Source of the DNA: Candidatus Woesearchaeota archaeon CG10_big_fil_rev_8_21_14_0_10_32_24
GTDB lineage: Archaea > Nanobdellota > Nanobdellia > Woesearchaeales > GW2011-AR9
DNA length: 5,710 bases
Assembly: GCA_002763025.1 (NCBI GenBank)
Contig: PCYG01000051.1
Coordinates: 1,575 to 7,284, forward strand
Direction of reading: 5' to 3'
Shown: positions 1-5,580 of the stretch, one piece after another
Numbering within the stretch: the stretch's first letter is position 1
Layout: the number at the start of each line of letters is the position of its first letter
The notes under the pieces: generated by a model
What the model was told of the DNA's origin: nothing
Seen by the model: only the letters and a program-made list of their open reading frames with translations
Database searches by the model: none
Made by a program: the position numbers and the translations under genes

Positions 1-176
1 TCAACATCTTCATTCCATAATGTTAACATTACGGTTCCTGTTGCATCTTTTACGATTGCATTACAAACCTTTCCAGATTTACCAAACTTTTCAAAAGTTC
101 GAGCATCTTTTTTTTCCACAACCTCTACTACGAGATCCACTTTTCCTTGATTTGCTTGTAAGTCTTTAATTTCCAT
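1..176 (-). CDS. ssb: OB-fold single-stranded DNA-binding protein, partial (C-terminus outside the window)
   Basis: The first 58 residues are visible, from ATG at 176 (MEIKDLQANQGKVDLVVEVV...); the reading frame runs open off base 1, so the C-terminal part is missing. The stretch CNAIVKDATGTVMLTLWNED (residues 38-57) matches the core strands of the simple archaeal OB fold, as in Sulfolobus SSB, which has a corresponding AIVGDETGRVKLTLW segment (recalled, not searched). Such proteins coat single-stranded DNA in replication and repair; Trp54 lies where aromatic residues commonly stack on bases. Full-length relatives are usually about 100-150 residues, sometimes with an acidic tail, which cannot be checked here. 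The start is well supported by an AGGTG ribosome-binding motif 5 bases upstream and by its own promoter. It is the last gene of the leftward group. An RPA-like OB protein with another role is the main alternative. Confidence 0.82.
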   Translation of the reverse strand, partial: MEIKDLQANQGKVDLVVEVVEKKDARTFEKFGKSGKVCNAIVKDATGTVMLTLWNEDV

Positions 177-181
177 ATTTC

Positions 182-186
182 CACCT
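182..186 (-). promoter_or_regulatory. Shine-Dalgarno site of the ssb gene
   Basis: Read on the minus strand this is AGGTG, 5 bases before the ATG at 176, inside AAAGGTGG. It is complementary to the 3' end of archaeal 16S rRNA (CACCT core). It fixes the start codon and shows that this gene, unlike rfcL, glyS and guaB in this window, uses a leadered mRNA. Confidence 0.75.
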
Positions 187-216
187 TTATATTAGATTAG
201 ATTAAGACTAAAGTAG

Positions 217-230
217 TATTTAAGTTTTCT
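217..230 (-). promoter_or_regulatory. Archaeal promoter (BRE + TATA box) for the ssb gene
   Basis: On the minus strand the sequence reads AGAAAACTTAAATA. CTTAAATA (217-224) is a near-perfect archaeal TATA box, preceded by a purine-rich BRE-like AGAAAA (225-230). With the usual spacing of about 26 bases, transcription should start near 194, giving a leader of about 18 bases that contains the AGGTG site. The ssb gene can thus be transcribed independently of the upstream genes. Confidence 0.62.
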
Positions 231-234
231 GATT

Positions 235-765
235 TTATACACGTCCCTTCCCAACTTGTTCTTTCAATTGTATCACTTGTTGTGCGTATTTCTTCTGATG
301 TTGAGCAGGTAATCTTTTGTAATGTTTCTCTAAATCCGTTGTTTTAACTTTAATTTCTTTCACAGAACCAGAAGCTGCATCCATTAATTTTGTTTCAAAT
401 TCTTTACCTTTCTGAATCAGATCTTCAATTATCTTACGTAATTGCATCAATTTAGGATAATGCTCTTTCTTTTTATCTGAAGGCATCTTCAAATAATGTT
501 CATATAATAATTTATATTCCTTCTTCAAGAATTCTAAAGGTAAAATATGCGTTTTTGCAAGAAGAGATTCAATCCTAGATTCTAACTTTCGTGCAGATGT
601 CCATACGGAATGATGAAACACAACAATCCAAAAAATCAATGCAAGAAGTGCAATGACCGCACACAAAAATTTTAAACCAGGATATTCTAAGAAAAAGAAC
701 AAGGAGATTGAAATAACAAATACAATAATTAATGTTACTAACAATCCACCTCGTTTTGTAATCAC
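235..765 (-). CDS. Unknown protein with two N-terminal membrane segments and a helical, repeat-bearing tail
   Basis: This 176-residue protein has two hydrophobic helices (about residues 8-26 and 31-51) separated by a short turn (EYPG), then a charged, almost wholly helical tail (52-176), probably cytoplasmic because basic KR residues precede the first helix and many follow the second. The tail contains a repeated motif: HYLKMP...K..HYPKLMQL (about 90-109) and HYKRLP...KKYAQQVIQL (about 148-167), separated by a Ser/Gly linker (ASGSV, 130-135). The start is GTG at 765, overlapping the TGA of glyS as GTGA, with a GTGAT ribosome-binding motif 5 bases upstream inside glyS, so its translation is probably coupled to glyS. 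Its final bases are close to the promoter of the downstream ssb gene. I do not recognise a family. A structural or scaffolding role at the membrane is only a guess. Confidence 0.8.
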   Translation of the reverse strand: MITKRGGLLVTLIIVFVISISLFFFLEYPGLKFLCAVIALLALIFWIVVFHHSVWTSARKLESRIESLLAKTHILPLEFLKKEYKLLYEHYLKMPSDKKKEHYPKLMQLRKIIEDLIQKGKEFETKLMDAASGSVKEIKVKTTDLEKHYKRLPAQHQKKYAQQVIQLKEQVGKGRV

Positions 766-2240
766 TTTTTATCACGTAAATAATGAATTAATTCTTTAAT
801 TTTAATTCGTTGTTGTTCAGTTGTATCCCTATCTCGTACAGTGACTGCTTCGTCCTCTAATGTTTCAAAATCAATAGTAATACAATATTTTGTTCCTATT
901 TCATCTGCACGCGCATATCGTCTTCCAACAGAAGCTGTTTGATCATAGAAACAGGAAAACTCTTTTCTAAGTGATTCATAGATTTCTTGCGATTTTTCAA
1001 CAATATTATCTTTATTTTTTACTAAAGGAAATACTGCACAATAAAATGGTGTAAAATCTGAAGGAAGTGCAAGAACATCATTTCCTCGTTGTTCATCCTT
1101 ATGATAATTCAAATCCAACAAAGCATACACACTCCGATCTACACCAAAACTTAATTCTAACACATGTGGGATAAATTTTTCACATGTTGTTTCATCAACA
1201 ACATCCATTTTTTCTTTAGAAATTTCCTGATGTCCTTTCAAATCATGATCTGTTCTATAATGTAGTCCACCAACTTCTGTGAAACCATATGTGTTTAGAT
1301 CTATTTCAATATCAAAATGATTTTTATTATAGAATGCCTTTTCCTTATCATCTAATTCATAGAATCTAAATTTCTCTTGTGGAATTTTTAAAAGATCAAA
1401 ATAAAATTTCTGAATCACTGCAAGATGATACACATAGAATTTAGGCAATCCACGCTCAACTAATTCTTGAACTGTTCTCTCCACAACCATATTAAATTCA
1501 CGATCTTCTTGCAACATCACACGTAATGGATAATTCTTCACTTTGTCAAAATTGGGATGTTCATTAACTTTATGAGGATTGAAAAATATTTGTAATTCAG
1601 CTTGTGTAAATGCCCTTTGTCGTAACGTTAAATTTCGTGGTGAAATTTCATTCCGATACGCCTTACCAATCATTGCAAGACCCATAGGAATTTTTTTCCG
1701 TAATAATTCAAATTGTAATTTGAAATTAACATAAGGAGATTGTGCAGTTTCTGGTCTTAAATATCCTGTCTGGGTAGAACCAACACCTAATTGTATGGGA
1801 AACATCATATTCACAATTTCAACAGGCATTAATTCTGAGTTACAACTAGGACACACAATTTTATGATCTTCAATTAAATTTGTTAATTGTCCTGGTGTTA
1901 ATCCTTCAACTCTTTTTCCAATTACACCTTCAATAAGATGATCTGCTCTGTAATTAACTTGACATTCAGAACATTTTGTAACAGGATCTACAAAATTTTC
2001 TAAATGACCGGATGCTTTGAATACATTTTCATGCATAATTTCGGAAGCATCAATTTCATAAAAATTATCATGAAGCCCAAGAAAATACGATCGCCATGCA
2101 TTTTGAAAATTATGTTTTAAAATTGTCCCTAAGTGCCCATAATCATAGAATCCAGTTAAACCACCATAGATTTCGGAACTCCGATAGATAAAACCTTTCT
2201 GTTTACAAAATGTTGCTAATTCTTGGGATGTATGTGTCAT
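762..2240 (-). CDS. glyS: Glycyl-tRNA synthetase, archaeal/eukaryotic alpha2 type
   Basis: This class II aminoacyl-tRNA synthetase charges tRNA-Gly with glycine using ATP, as a cytoplasmic homodimer. The N-terminus carries the family signature FIYRSSEIYGGLTGFYDYG (residues 17-35). An insertion holds a zinc-binding pair, CSEC (90-93) and CPSC (130-133). LRPETAQ (161-167) belongs to the glycine pocket. Motif 2 is RNEISPRN...RAFTQAE (196-215) and motif 3 is ELSFGVDRSVYALL (362-375), with Arg369 for ATP. The C-terminal anticodon-binding domain (about 390-492) includes SVGRRYARADEIGTKYCITI and VTVRDRDT. At 492 residues it is shorter than many archaeal forms (about 570) but has every core element. 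There is no Shine-Dalgarno motif before the ATG; a TATA-like element about 26-30 bases upstream suggests a leaderless mRNA. Its stop overlaps the next gene (GTGA), and its ATG overlaps an in-frame continuation of rfcL. Confidence 0.97.
   Translation of the reverse strand: MTHTSQELATFCKQKGFIYRSSEIYGGLTGFYDYGHLGTILKHNFQNAWRSYFLGLHDNFYEIDASEIMHENVFKASGHLENFVDPVTKCSECQVNYRADHLIEGVIGKRVEGLTPGQLTNLIEDHKIVCPSCNSELMPVEIVNMMFPIQLGVGSTQTGYLRPETAQSPYVNFKLQFELLRKKIPMGLAMIGKAYRNEISPRNLTLRQRAFTQAELQIFFNPHKVNEHPNFDKVKNYPLRVMLQEDREFNMVVERTVQELVERGLPKFYVYHLAVIQKFYFDLLKIPQEKFRFYELDDKEKAFYNKNHFDIEIDLNTYGFTEVGGLHYRTDHDLKGHQEISKEKMDVVDETTCEKFIPHVLELSFGVDRSVYALLDLNYHKDEQRGNDVLALPSDFTPFYCAVFPLVKNKDNIVEKSQEIYESLRKEFSCFYDQTASVGRRYARADEIGTKYCITIDFETLEDEAVTVRDRDTTEQQRIKIKELIHYLRDKK
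771..775 (-). promoter_or_regulatory. Ribosome-binding site within the glyS 3' end, setting a GTG start
   Basis: On the minus strand GTGAT followed by AAAAA precedes the GTG start at 765. GTGAT is complementary to the ATCAC of the archaeal 16S 3' end. It lies inside the last codons of glyS and supports the GTG start and translational coupling across the 4-base GTGA overlap. Confidence 0.55.
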
Positions 2241-2302
2241 TGTAAGAAGAAGAAGTTGTTTAATTTAATAAAGTTTTGTTTCTTTTGGCTTTGTCTGAAA
2301 AT
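2237..2302 (-). other. In-frame continuation of rfcL past its TAA, encoding a PIP-box-like tail
   Basis: Directly after the rfcL TAA (2303-2305) the same frame stays open for 21 codons, reading IFRQSQKKQNFIKLNNFFFL plus a final Q, and then ends at a TGA (2237-2239) that overlaps the glyS start as ATGA. The stretch is basic and Gln-rich and ends in xxLxxFF, resembling the PCNA-interacting tail (QxxLxxFF) that archaeal RfcL proteins normally carry and that the annotated rfcL product lacks. It could be a relic after a recent stop mutation, a sequencing error at the TAA, or a chance open frame in a TTC-repeat, AT-rich spacer that also serves as the glyS promoter. Confidence 0.35.
2262..2273 (-). 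promoter_or_regulatory. Probable TATA element for glyS (leaderless)
   Basis: On the minus strand this reads CTTTATTAAATT, preceded by the purine-rich GAAACAAAA. TATA-like cores here (CTTTATTA or ATTAAATT) are centred 25-30 bases before the A of the glyS ATG, which puts the expected transcription start at or within a few bases of the ATG. The bases before the ATG (CTTCTTCTTCTTACA) contain no ribosome-binding motif, consistent with leaderless initiation. Confidence 0.5.
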
Positions 2303-3487
2303 TTATTTCTTCAACCATTGCACTTCTTCACTAGTTAATTCTAATTCATGTGCAATCTCTTTCCCACTTCCATTACGGAAAATCTCACGTAAATAAGGAA
2401 GTTGTTGTTCCGCTACTTTTGTAGATGTGTGTGTTGCTGTGGCTAATTTGATCACAACTTCTTTCTTCTTGGCATTTGACATATTTGCTTGCCAAATTCT
2501 TAGAATACGCATGGTTGGTTTATATTGCACAAATTCTGTATTTCGTTCTTCTTTTGCGGAACTAATACCTGCGGTTAAAAGATTAAACATATACACCATA
2601 AATCGCCAATGTTGTCGTCTTCTGATACGTCCTTGGAATACATCTGCACGTGCAAGATGTTCATAGGCTTTCGCTAAAGATTTTGGATCCTTATATTCCT
2701 TGGGTAAGTTATAATCAATCCATAGAAACATTTCATTCGGTTGTAAATCTACATCATCCAATGCAGGAAGTGCATTATCAACAGAAGATGATTTAAAAAT
2801 AATTTGTAATGCACTTACAATTGATTGTGTTCGCTTCCGATCAGAAAGACCTACAACTTTCTCAAACGTCACATTTTTCCCACATGTTTGTAAATCTATT
2901 AATGCACCACGCAAATCTCCATCAACTTGTCTTGCAAGAGAATTGATTGATTTTTCATCGTATGTGATGTTCTCTTGTTGACAAATCCATGTTAACGCAT
3001 GTGCAATAGTTTTGTATTGTAATTTATGAAATTCAATCTCCTTTGCAATTTTTTTTAGAGGTTTTAATTTTGCATCAAAAGGATCATTTGCTGTTAGAAT
3101 AACAGGGAAGATAGATTTTTCAATTGCCTTCACAATTGCAGGAACACATCCCCGATCCTTGACACCAGAAACATTATCAATTTCGTCAATCAAAATAATC
3201 TTAGGTTTAAAAAACAATGATTGCTGACCTAATGCAGAACCAAGAAAGGAAGAAATATTTTCAGCTTTCCGCAAATCTGATGAATTGATTTCCAACACAT
3301 CAAAATTTAATTCTTGTGCCAACGCATACACGGATGAAGTTTTTCCATTTCCAATGGGACCAAATAATAACGCAACTTTTTCTTTATGTTGCTTATAATT
3401 CACAATAAAATCTTTCAATTGTGAAACTGCCATCTGCTGACCAAATACCTGTGCAGAATTCTTTGGCATATATTTATGAGTGTACAT
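2303..3487 (-). CDS. rfcL: Replication factor C large subunit (clamp loader ATPase)
   Basis: This AAA+ protein is the large subunit of the archaeal clamp loader, which with four RfcS subunits opens the PCNA ring and places it on primed DNA. Visible motifs are the N-terminal RFC box YMPKNSAQVFGQ (residues 6-17), Walker A GPIGNGKT (43-50; Ile in place of the usual second Pro), Walker B ILIDEID (98-104), sensor 1 LTAND (131-135) and sensor 2 GDLRGALIDLQ (190-200, Arg193). The C-terminal collar includes the typical GRIRRRQHWRFMVYMFNLLTAG (286-307), and it ends LTSEEVQWLKK. At 394 residues it lacks the linker and PCNA-binding PIP box expected at the end; such a sequence seems to lie in frame beyond the stop. 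The ATG at 3487 is preceded by no ribosome-binding motif, but a TATA box sits 26 bases upstream, so the mRNA is probably leaderless. It is divergent from guaB. Confidence 0.95.
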   Translation of the reverse strand: MYTHKYMPKNSAQVFGQQMAVSQLKDFIVNYKQHKEKVALLFGPIGNGKTSSVYALAQELNFDVLEINSSDLRKAENISSFLGSALGQQSLFFKPKIILIDEIDNVSGVKDRGCVPAIVKAIEKSIFPVILTANDPFDAKLKPLKKIAKEIEFHKLQYKTIAHALTWICQQENITYDEKSINSLARQVDGDLRGALIDLQTCGKNVTFEKVVGLSDRKRTQSIVSALQIIFKSSSVDNALPALDDVDLQPNEMFLWIDYNLPKEYKDPKSLAKAYEHLARADVFQGRIRRRQHWRFMVYMFNLLTAGISSAKEERNTEFVQYKPTMRILRIWQANMSNAKKKEVVIKLATATHTSTKVAEQQLPYLREIFRNGSGKEIAHELELTSEEVQWLKK

Positions 3488-3509
3488 AGAATATTTTTAT
3501 GAAAGGAAG

Positions 3510-3522
3510 TTTAAATGGTTTG
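3510..3522 (-). promoter_or_regulatory. Promoter of rfcL (TATA box, leaderless start)
   Basis: On the minus strand CAAACC precedes ATTTAAA (3510-3516), a good archaeal TATA box. Its centre is 26 bases from the A of the rfcL ATG, the usual distance to the transcription start, so the mRNA should begin at or beside the start codon. There is no Shine-Dalgarno motif in the intervening bases. Confidence 0.58.
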
Positions 3523-3569
3523 TGGTAATAAATAGACAAATAGGTGATATTTTACTAATAACCTTTATT

Positions 3570-3657
3570 AAAAAGAACATAAAATTCAGCTACATGTTAT
3601 AGAAGCTGGATGACCTCAACCTCACCATGCGCTTAAACCCGAGAAAAGCCCAGAGAA
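3570..3657 (-). ncRNA. Candidate small RNA in the rfcL-guaB intergenic region (orientation tentative)
   Basis: Bases 3604-3656 are about 53% G+C in a region otherwise far richer in A+T, contain no plausible gene, and stand apart from the two flanking promoters. On the minus strand a TATA-like ACATATATT (3679-3687) would start a transcript near 3657. At the other end a hairpin of 7 pairs with one G-U (3585-3591 with 3604-3610, 12-base loop) is followed by a T-rich run (minus-strand TTTTATGTTCTTTTT, 3570-3584), which looks like a terminator. A + strand transcript from the TATA-like CTTTATTA at 3563-3570 is possible but has no obvious terminator. I found no convincing C/D-box, H/ACA or tRNA features, so no class is assigned. 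The rest of the 307-base gap holds only the promoters of rfcL and guaB and AT-rich spacer. Confidence 0.35.
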
Positions 3658-3758
3658 GATTAATATACAAATAACAACAATATATGTTACAAAGGTCATG
3701 TTTCTGATTAAAAAAATTGCAGCCTATATTATAGTTACTATTAACTCCACCCCAACAA

Positions 3759-3768
3759 TATATATAAA
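3759..3768 (+). promoter_or_regulatory. Promoter of guaB (TATA box)
   Basis: TATATATAAA lies with its core (3761-3768) centred about 30 bases before the guaB ATG at 3795, placing the transcription start at about 3790-3792, only a few bases from the start codon. There is no ribosome-binding motif in between, so guaB is probably leaderless or nearly so. The bases just upstream (CCCCAACA) are pyrimidine-rich and do not match a typical BRE well. Confidence 0.55.
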
Positions 3769-3794
3769 CAAAAACCAAATATCTCATATAACGT

Positions 3795-5213
3795 ATGAAA
3801 GAAGGTTTAACGTTTGCAGATGTTCTTCTTGTGCCAAAAAGAACACCATTGAATTCTAGAAGTGAAGCAAGTACTTTTACACGATTTACAAGAAATGTCC
3901 CCTTACATATCCCTTTAATATCTTCCAATATGGCTACTGTTACTGAAAACCGCATGGCAATTGCCATGGCACGTGAAGGTGGCCTTGGCATTATTCATCA
4001 ATTCAATACCATTGAAGAACAAGTTGCGGAAGTAAAAAAAGTAAAAAGATCTACAAGTTATGTTATTGAAGATCCAATTACCGTTTCTCCACATATTACA
4101 ATTAAAGAAGCGATTGAAACTATGAATAAAACAGGTGTTACAAGTCTTCTTGTATCTGAAAACAAACAATTAAGAGGAATATTTACACATAGAGACTATT
4201 TATTTGAGTTAGACAATTCAAAATTAATTTCCGCTGTAATGACACCTTTTGAAAAATTAATTACTGCAAATCCACATATTAAAATGGAGGAAGCAAAAAG
4301 AATTCTTCACGAACATAGGATTGAGAAATTACCATTAATTGAAAATGGGGAGGTGAGAGGTTTAATTACAACGAAAGATATCCATAAACTTGAAAATTGG
4401 CCAAATTGCACCAGGGATGAAAAAGGACGATTAAGAGTTGGAGCTGCGATTGGTGTCAAAGATTCTTTAGAACGTGCAGAAGAATTAATTAAAGCTGAAG
4501 TTGATGTTCTAGTTCTGGATGTTGCACATGCCCATTCAGATTTGGTAATCAAAAAATTAAAAGAATTAAAATCACACTTTCACATTGATATCATGGTAGG
4601 AAATATTGCAACTGCCGATGCTGCACGAGATTTAATTGAAGCTGGTGCAGATGGATTAAAAATTGGCATTGGACCTTCTCCCGTATGTACGACAAGAATT
4701 ATTTCTGGATCTGGTGTTCCACAAATATCTGCAATTATGGATGTCGTCAAAGTAGCCAATCAATATAATGTTCCTGTAACCGCAGATGGTGGTATGAAAT
4801 ATCCGGGTGATGTGGCAAAAGCAATCGCTGCAGGTGCATCAACAATTTATTCGGGAAATTTCTTTGCAGGCACAGATGAATCCCCTGGATTTATTATTAT
4901 GAAAGATGGTAAAAGATACAAGAGATATATGGGATCAGCTTCTTATGATAGTGGACATGAACGACAAGAACATACCGACAAGAAAAAAGTAAGAGAAAGA
5001 TTAGATATCTTTGTAGAGGGCGTTTCCACATTAGTTGATTATAAAGGCCTTGTTGAAGATGTAATTAAAAGTATTATCAAAGGTCTAAGAAGCGGTATAA
5101 GTTATTGTGGTGCAAGAAATATTAAAGAAATGCAAGCAAATGCAGAATTTATGAAAATTACAGCTGCGGGTTGGAAAGAATCTCAATCACGTGGTGAAAA
5201 GTTAAGCGAATAA
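3795..5213 (+). CDS. guaB: IMP dehydrogenase/GMP reductase family protein with two CBS domains (GuaB-like)
   Basis: This 472-residue TIM-barrel enzyme opens with EGLTFADVLLVPKRTPLNSR and carries two CBS domains inserted in the barrel (about 93-146 and 148-202), which in IMP dehydrogenase bind regulatory nucleotides. The catalytic cysteine is Cys298 in GIGPSPVCTTR (291-301). ADGGMKYPGD (330-339) supplies the nucleotide-binding Asp, and the C-terminus GLRSGISYCGA...ITAAGWKES is IMP dehydrogenase-like. IMP dehydrogenase makes XMP from IMP with NAD+, the committed step to GMP. Several active-site positions depart from the norm: GPGS is GPSP, the phosphate-site GS is GN (354-355), GMGS is YMGS (378-381), and the flap Arg-Tyr pair reads Arg390-Gln391. 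YKRYMGSAS (375-383) resembles GMP reductase. The family is certain; IMP dehydrogenase against GMP reductase activity is open. An in-frame stop lies 6 bases upstream (3789-3791), so the ATG at 3795 is the only reasonable start. A T-run follows the gene. Confidence 0.93.
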   Translation: MKEGLTFADVLLVPKRTPLNSRSEASTFTRFTRNVPLHIPLISSNMATVTENRMAIAMAREGGLGIIHQFNTIEEQVAEVKKVKRSTSYVIEDPITVSPHITIKEAIETMNKTGVTSLLVSENKQLRGIFTHRDYLFELDNSKLISAVMTPFEKLITANPHIKMEEAKRILHEHRIEKLPLIENGEVRGLITTKDIHKLENWPNCTRDEKGRLRVGAAIGVKDSLERAEELIKAEVDVLVLDVAHAHSDLVIKKLKELKSHFHIDIMVGNIATADAARDLIEAGADGLKIGIGPSPVCTTRIISGSGVPQISAIMDVVKVANQYNVPVTADGGMKYPGDVAKAIAAGASTIYSGNFFAGTDESPGFIIMKDGKRYKRYMGSASYDSGHERQEHTDKKKVRERLDIFVEGVSTLVDYKGLVEDVIKSIIKGLRSGISYCGARNIKEMQANAEFMKITAAGWKESQSRGEKLSE

Positions 5214-5492
5214 TTAGACTTTTTTTTTATTTATATAATCCCTTACTAAATCCAGAAATCTTGAAACAGGATAAGTTGGTTTTCCTTGAATAATTTTTGG
5301 TTTTTGATAAGCTCCGGTAGTTTTCAAAATTGAGGACCCTAATACTTCCAATTCTAATTGACCAAAAGAAGAATCGTGATGTAATTTAAATGTACGATTA
5401 TTATACACTGCTTCATAAGAATCCTGCCCAATTTCTAACCAATATTCCAATGGTACTTGTTCTGCTCCTAATAAGGGTGAATTTATGTTCAT
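5214..5492 (-). CDS. Small unknown protein, convergent with guaB
   Basis: The frame encodes 92 residues from the ATG at 5492 (MNINSPLLGAEQVPLEYW...), or 95 from an ATG at 5501. I prefer 5492 because a TATA box (5516-5522) is centred 27 bases from it, matching the leaderless spacing of rfcL; the 5501 codon would be only 18 bases from the TATA centre. The protein looks like a short beta-rich segment (YWLEIGQDSYEAVYNNRTFKL, then LELEVLGSSIL) followed by a helical, basic end (SRFLDLVRDYINKKKV). There is no signal peptide, membrane segment or Cys-based metal site. Its stop abuts the guaB stop with no bases between. I do not recognise a family. The gene is supported by its frame filling the gap, its promoter and the absence of any competing frame. 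Confidence 0.68.
   Translation of the reverse strand: MNINSPLLGAEQVPLEYWLEIGQDSYEAVYNNRTFKLHHDSSFGQLELEVLGSSILKTTGAYQKPKIIQGKPTYPVSRFLDLVRDYINKKKV
5220..5228 (+). terminator. Oligo-T transcription terminator of guaB
   Basis: A run of nine T residues begins 7 bases after the guaB stop. Archaeal RNA polymerase terminates at such runs on the non-template strand without needing a hairpin, and none is visible here. The run lies inside the 3' end of the convergent small gene, where on the other strand it encodes the Lys-rich tail (KKKV), so one tract serves both genes. Confidence 0.6.
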
Positions 5493-5515
5493 AAATATCA
5501 TTTTTTAAAAAGTAG

Positions 5516-5522
5516 TTATAAA
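5516..5522 (-). promoter_or_regulatory. Promoter (TATA box) of the small gene ending at 5214
   Basis: On the minus strand TTTATAA sits inside AAGTTTATAACT. Its centre is 27 bases from the ATG at 5492 and 18 from that at 5501, favouring the former as a leaderless start. It is back to back with the presumed promoter of the structured RNA at the right end. Confidence 0.5.
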
Positions 5523-5551
5523 CTTTCTGGTAAAGTATATGCAATATATGA

Positions 5552-5559
5552 TTAAAATA
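5552..5559 (+). promoter_or_regulatory. Probable TATA box for the structured RNA at the right end
   Basis: TTAAAATA is a close match to the archaeal TATA consensus and is centred about 26 bases before 5581, just ahead of the first base of the long closing stem (5585). The agreement between promoter spacing and stem position is the reason for choosing the + strand for the RNA gene. Confidence 0.45.
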
Positions 5560-5580
5560 GTACGTAATACTTTAGTGTTC

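Noticed and set aside
189..204. Short tandem repeat ATTAGATTAGATTA ahead of ssb.
   Set aside because: Fewer than three full units in the predicted leader; too short to distinguish from AT-rich chance sequence.
2427..2666. A + strand open frame of 79 codons within rfcL.
   Set aside because: It is antisense to the conserved C-terminal collar of rfcL, with no promoter or ribosome-binding motif and no recognisable protein features.
3596..3660. A C/D-box guide RNA in the island (ATGGTGA as box C and CTGA as box D on the minus strand).
   Set aside because: Box C has a mismatch at a key position, no proper D'/C' pair lies between, and the spacing is wrong.
3590..3991. A 133-codon open frame on the minus strand across the spacer and the guaB start.
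   Set aside because: It runs antisense through guaB's conserved N-terminus and over the guaB promoter; its translation is Cys/Tyr-rich in low-complexity stretches and matches nothing, as expected of a shadow frame.
5559..5571. Imperfect palindrome AGTACGTAATACT before the structured RNA, considered as an operator.
   Set aside because: Only the outer four bases pair cleanly, and no repeat of it occurs at other promoters in the window.
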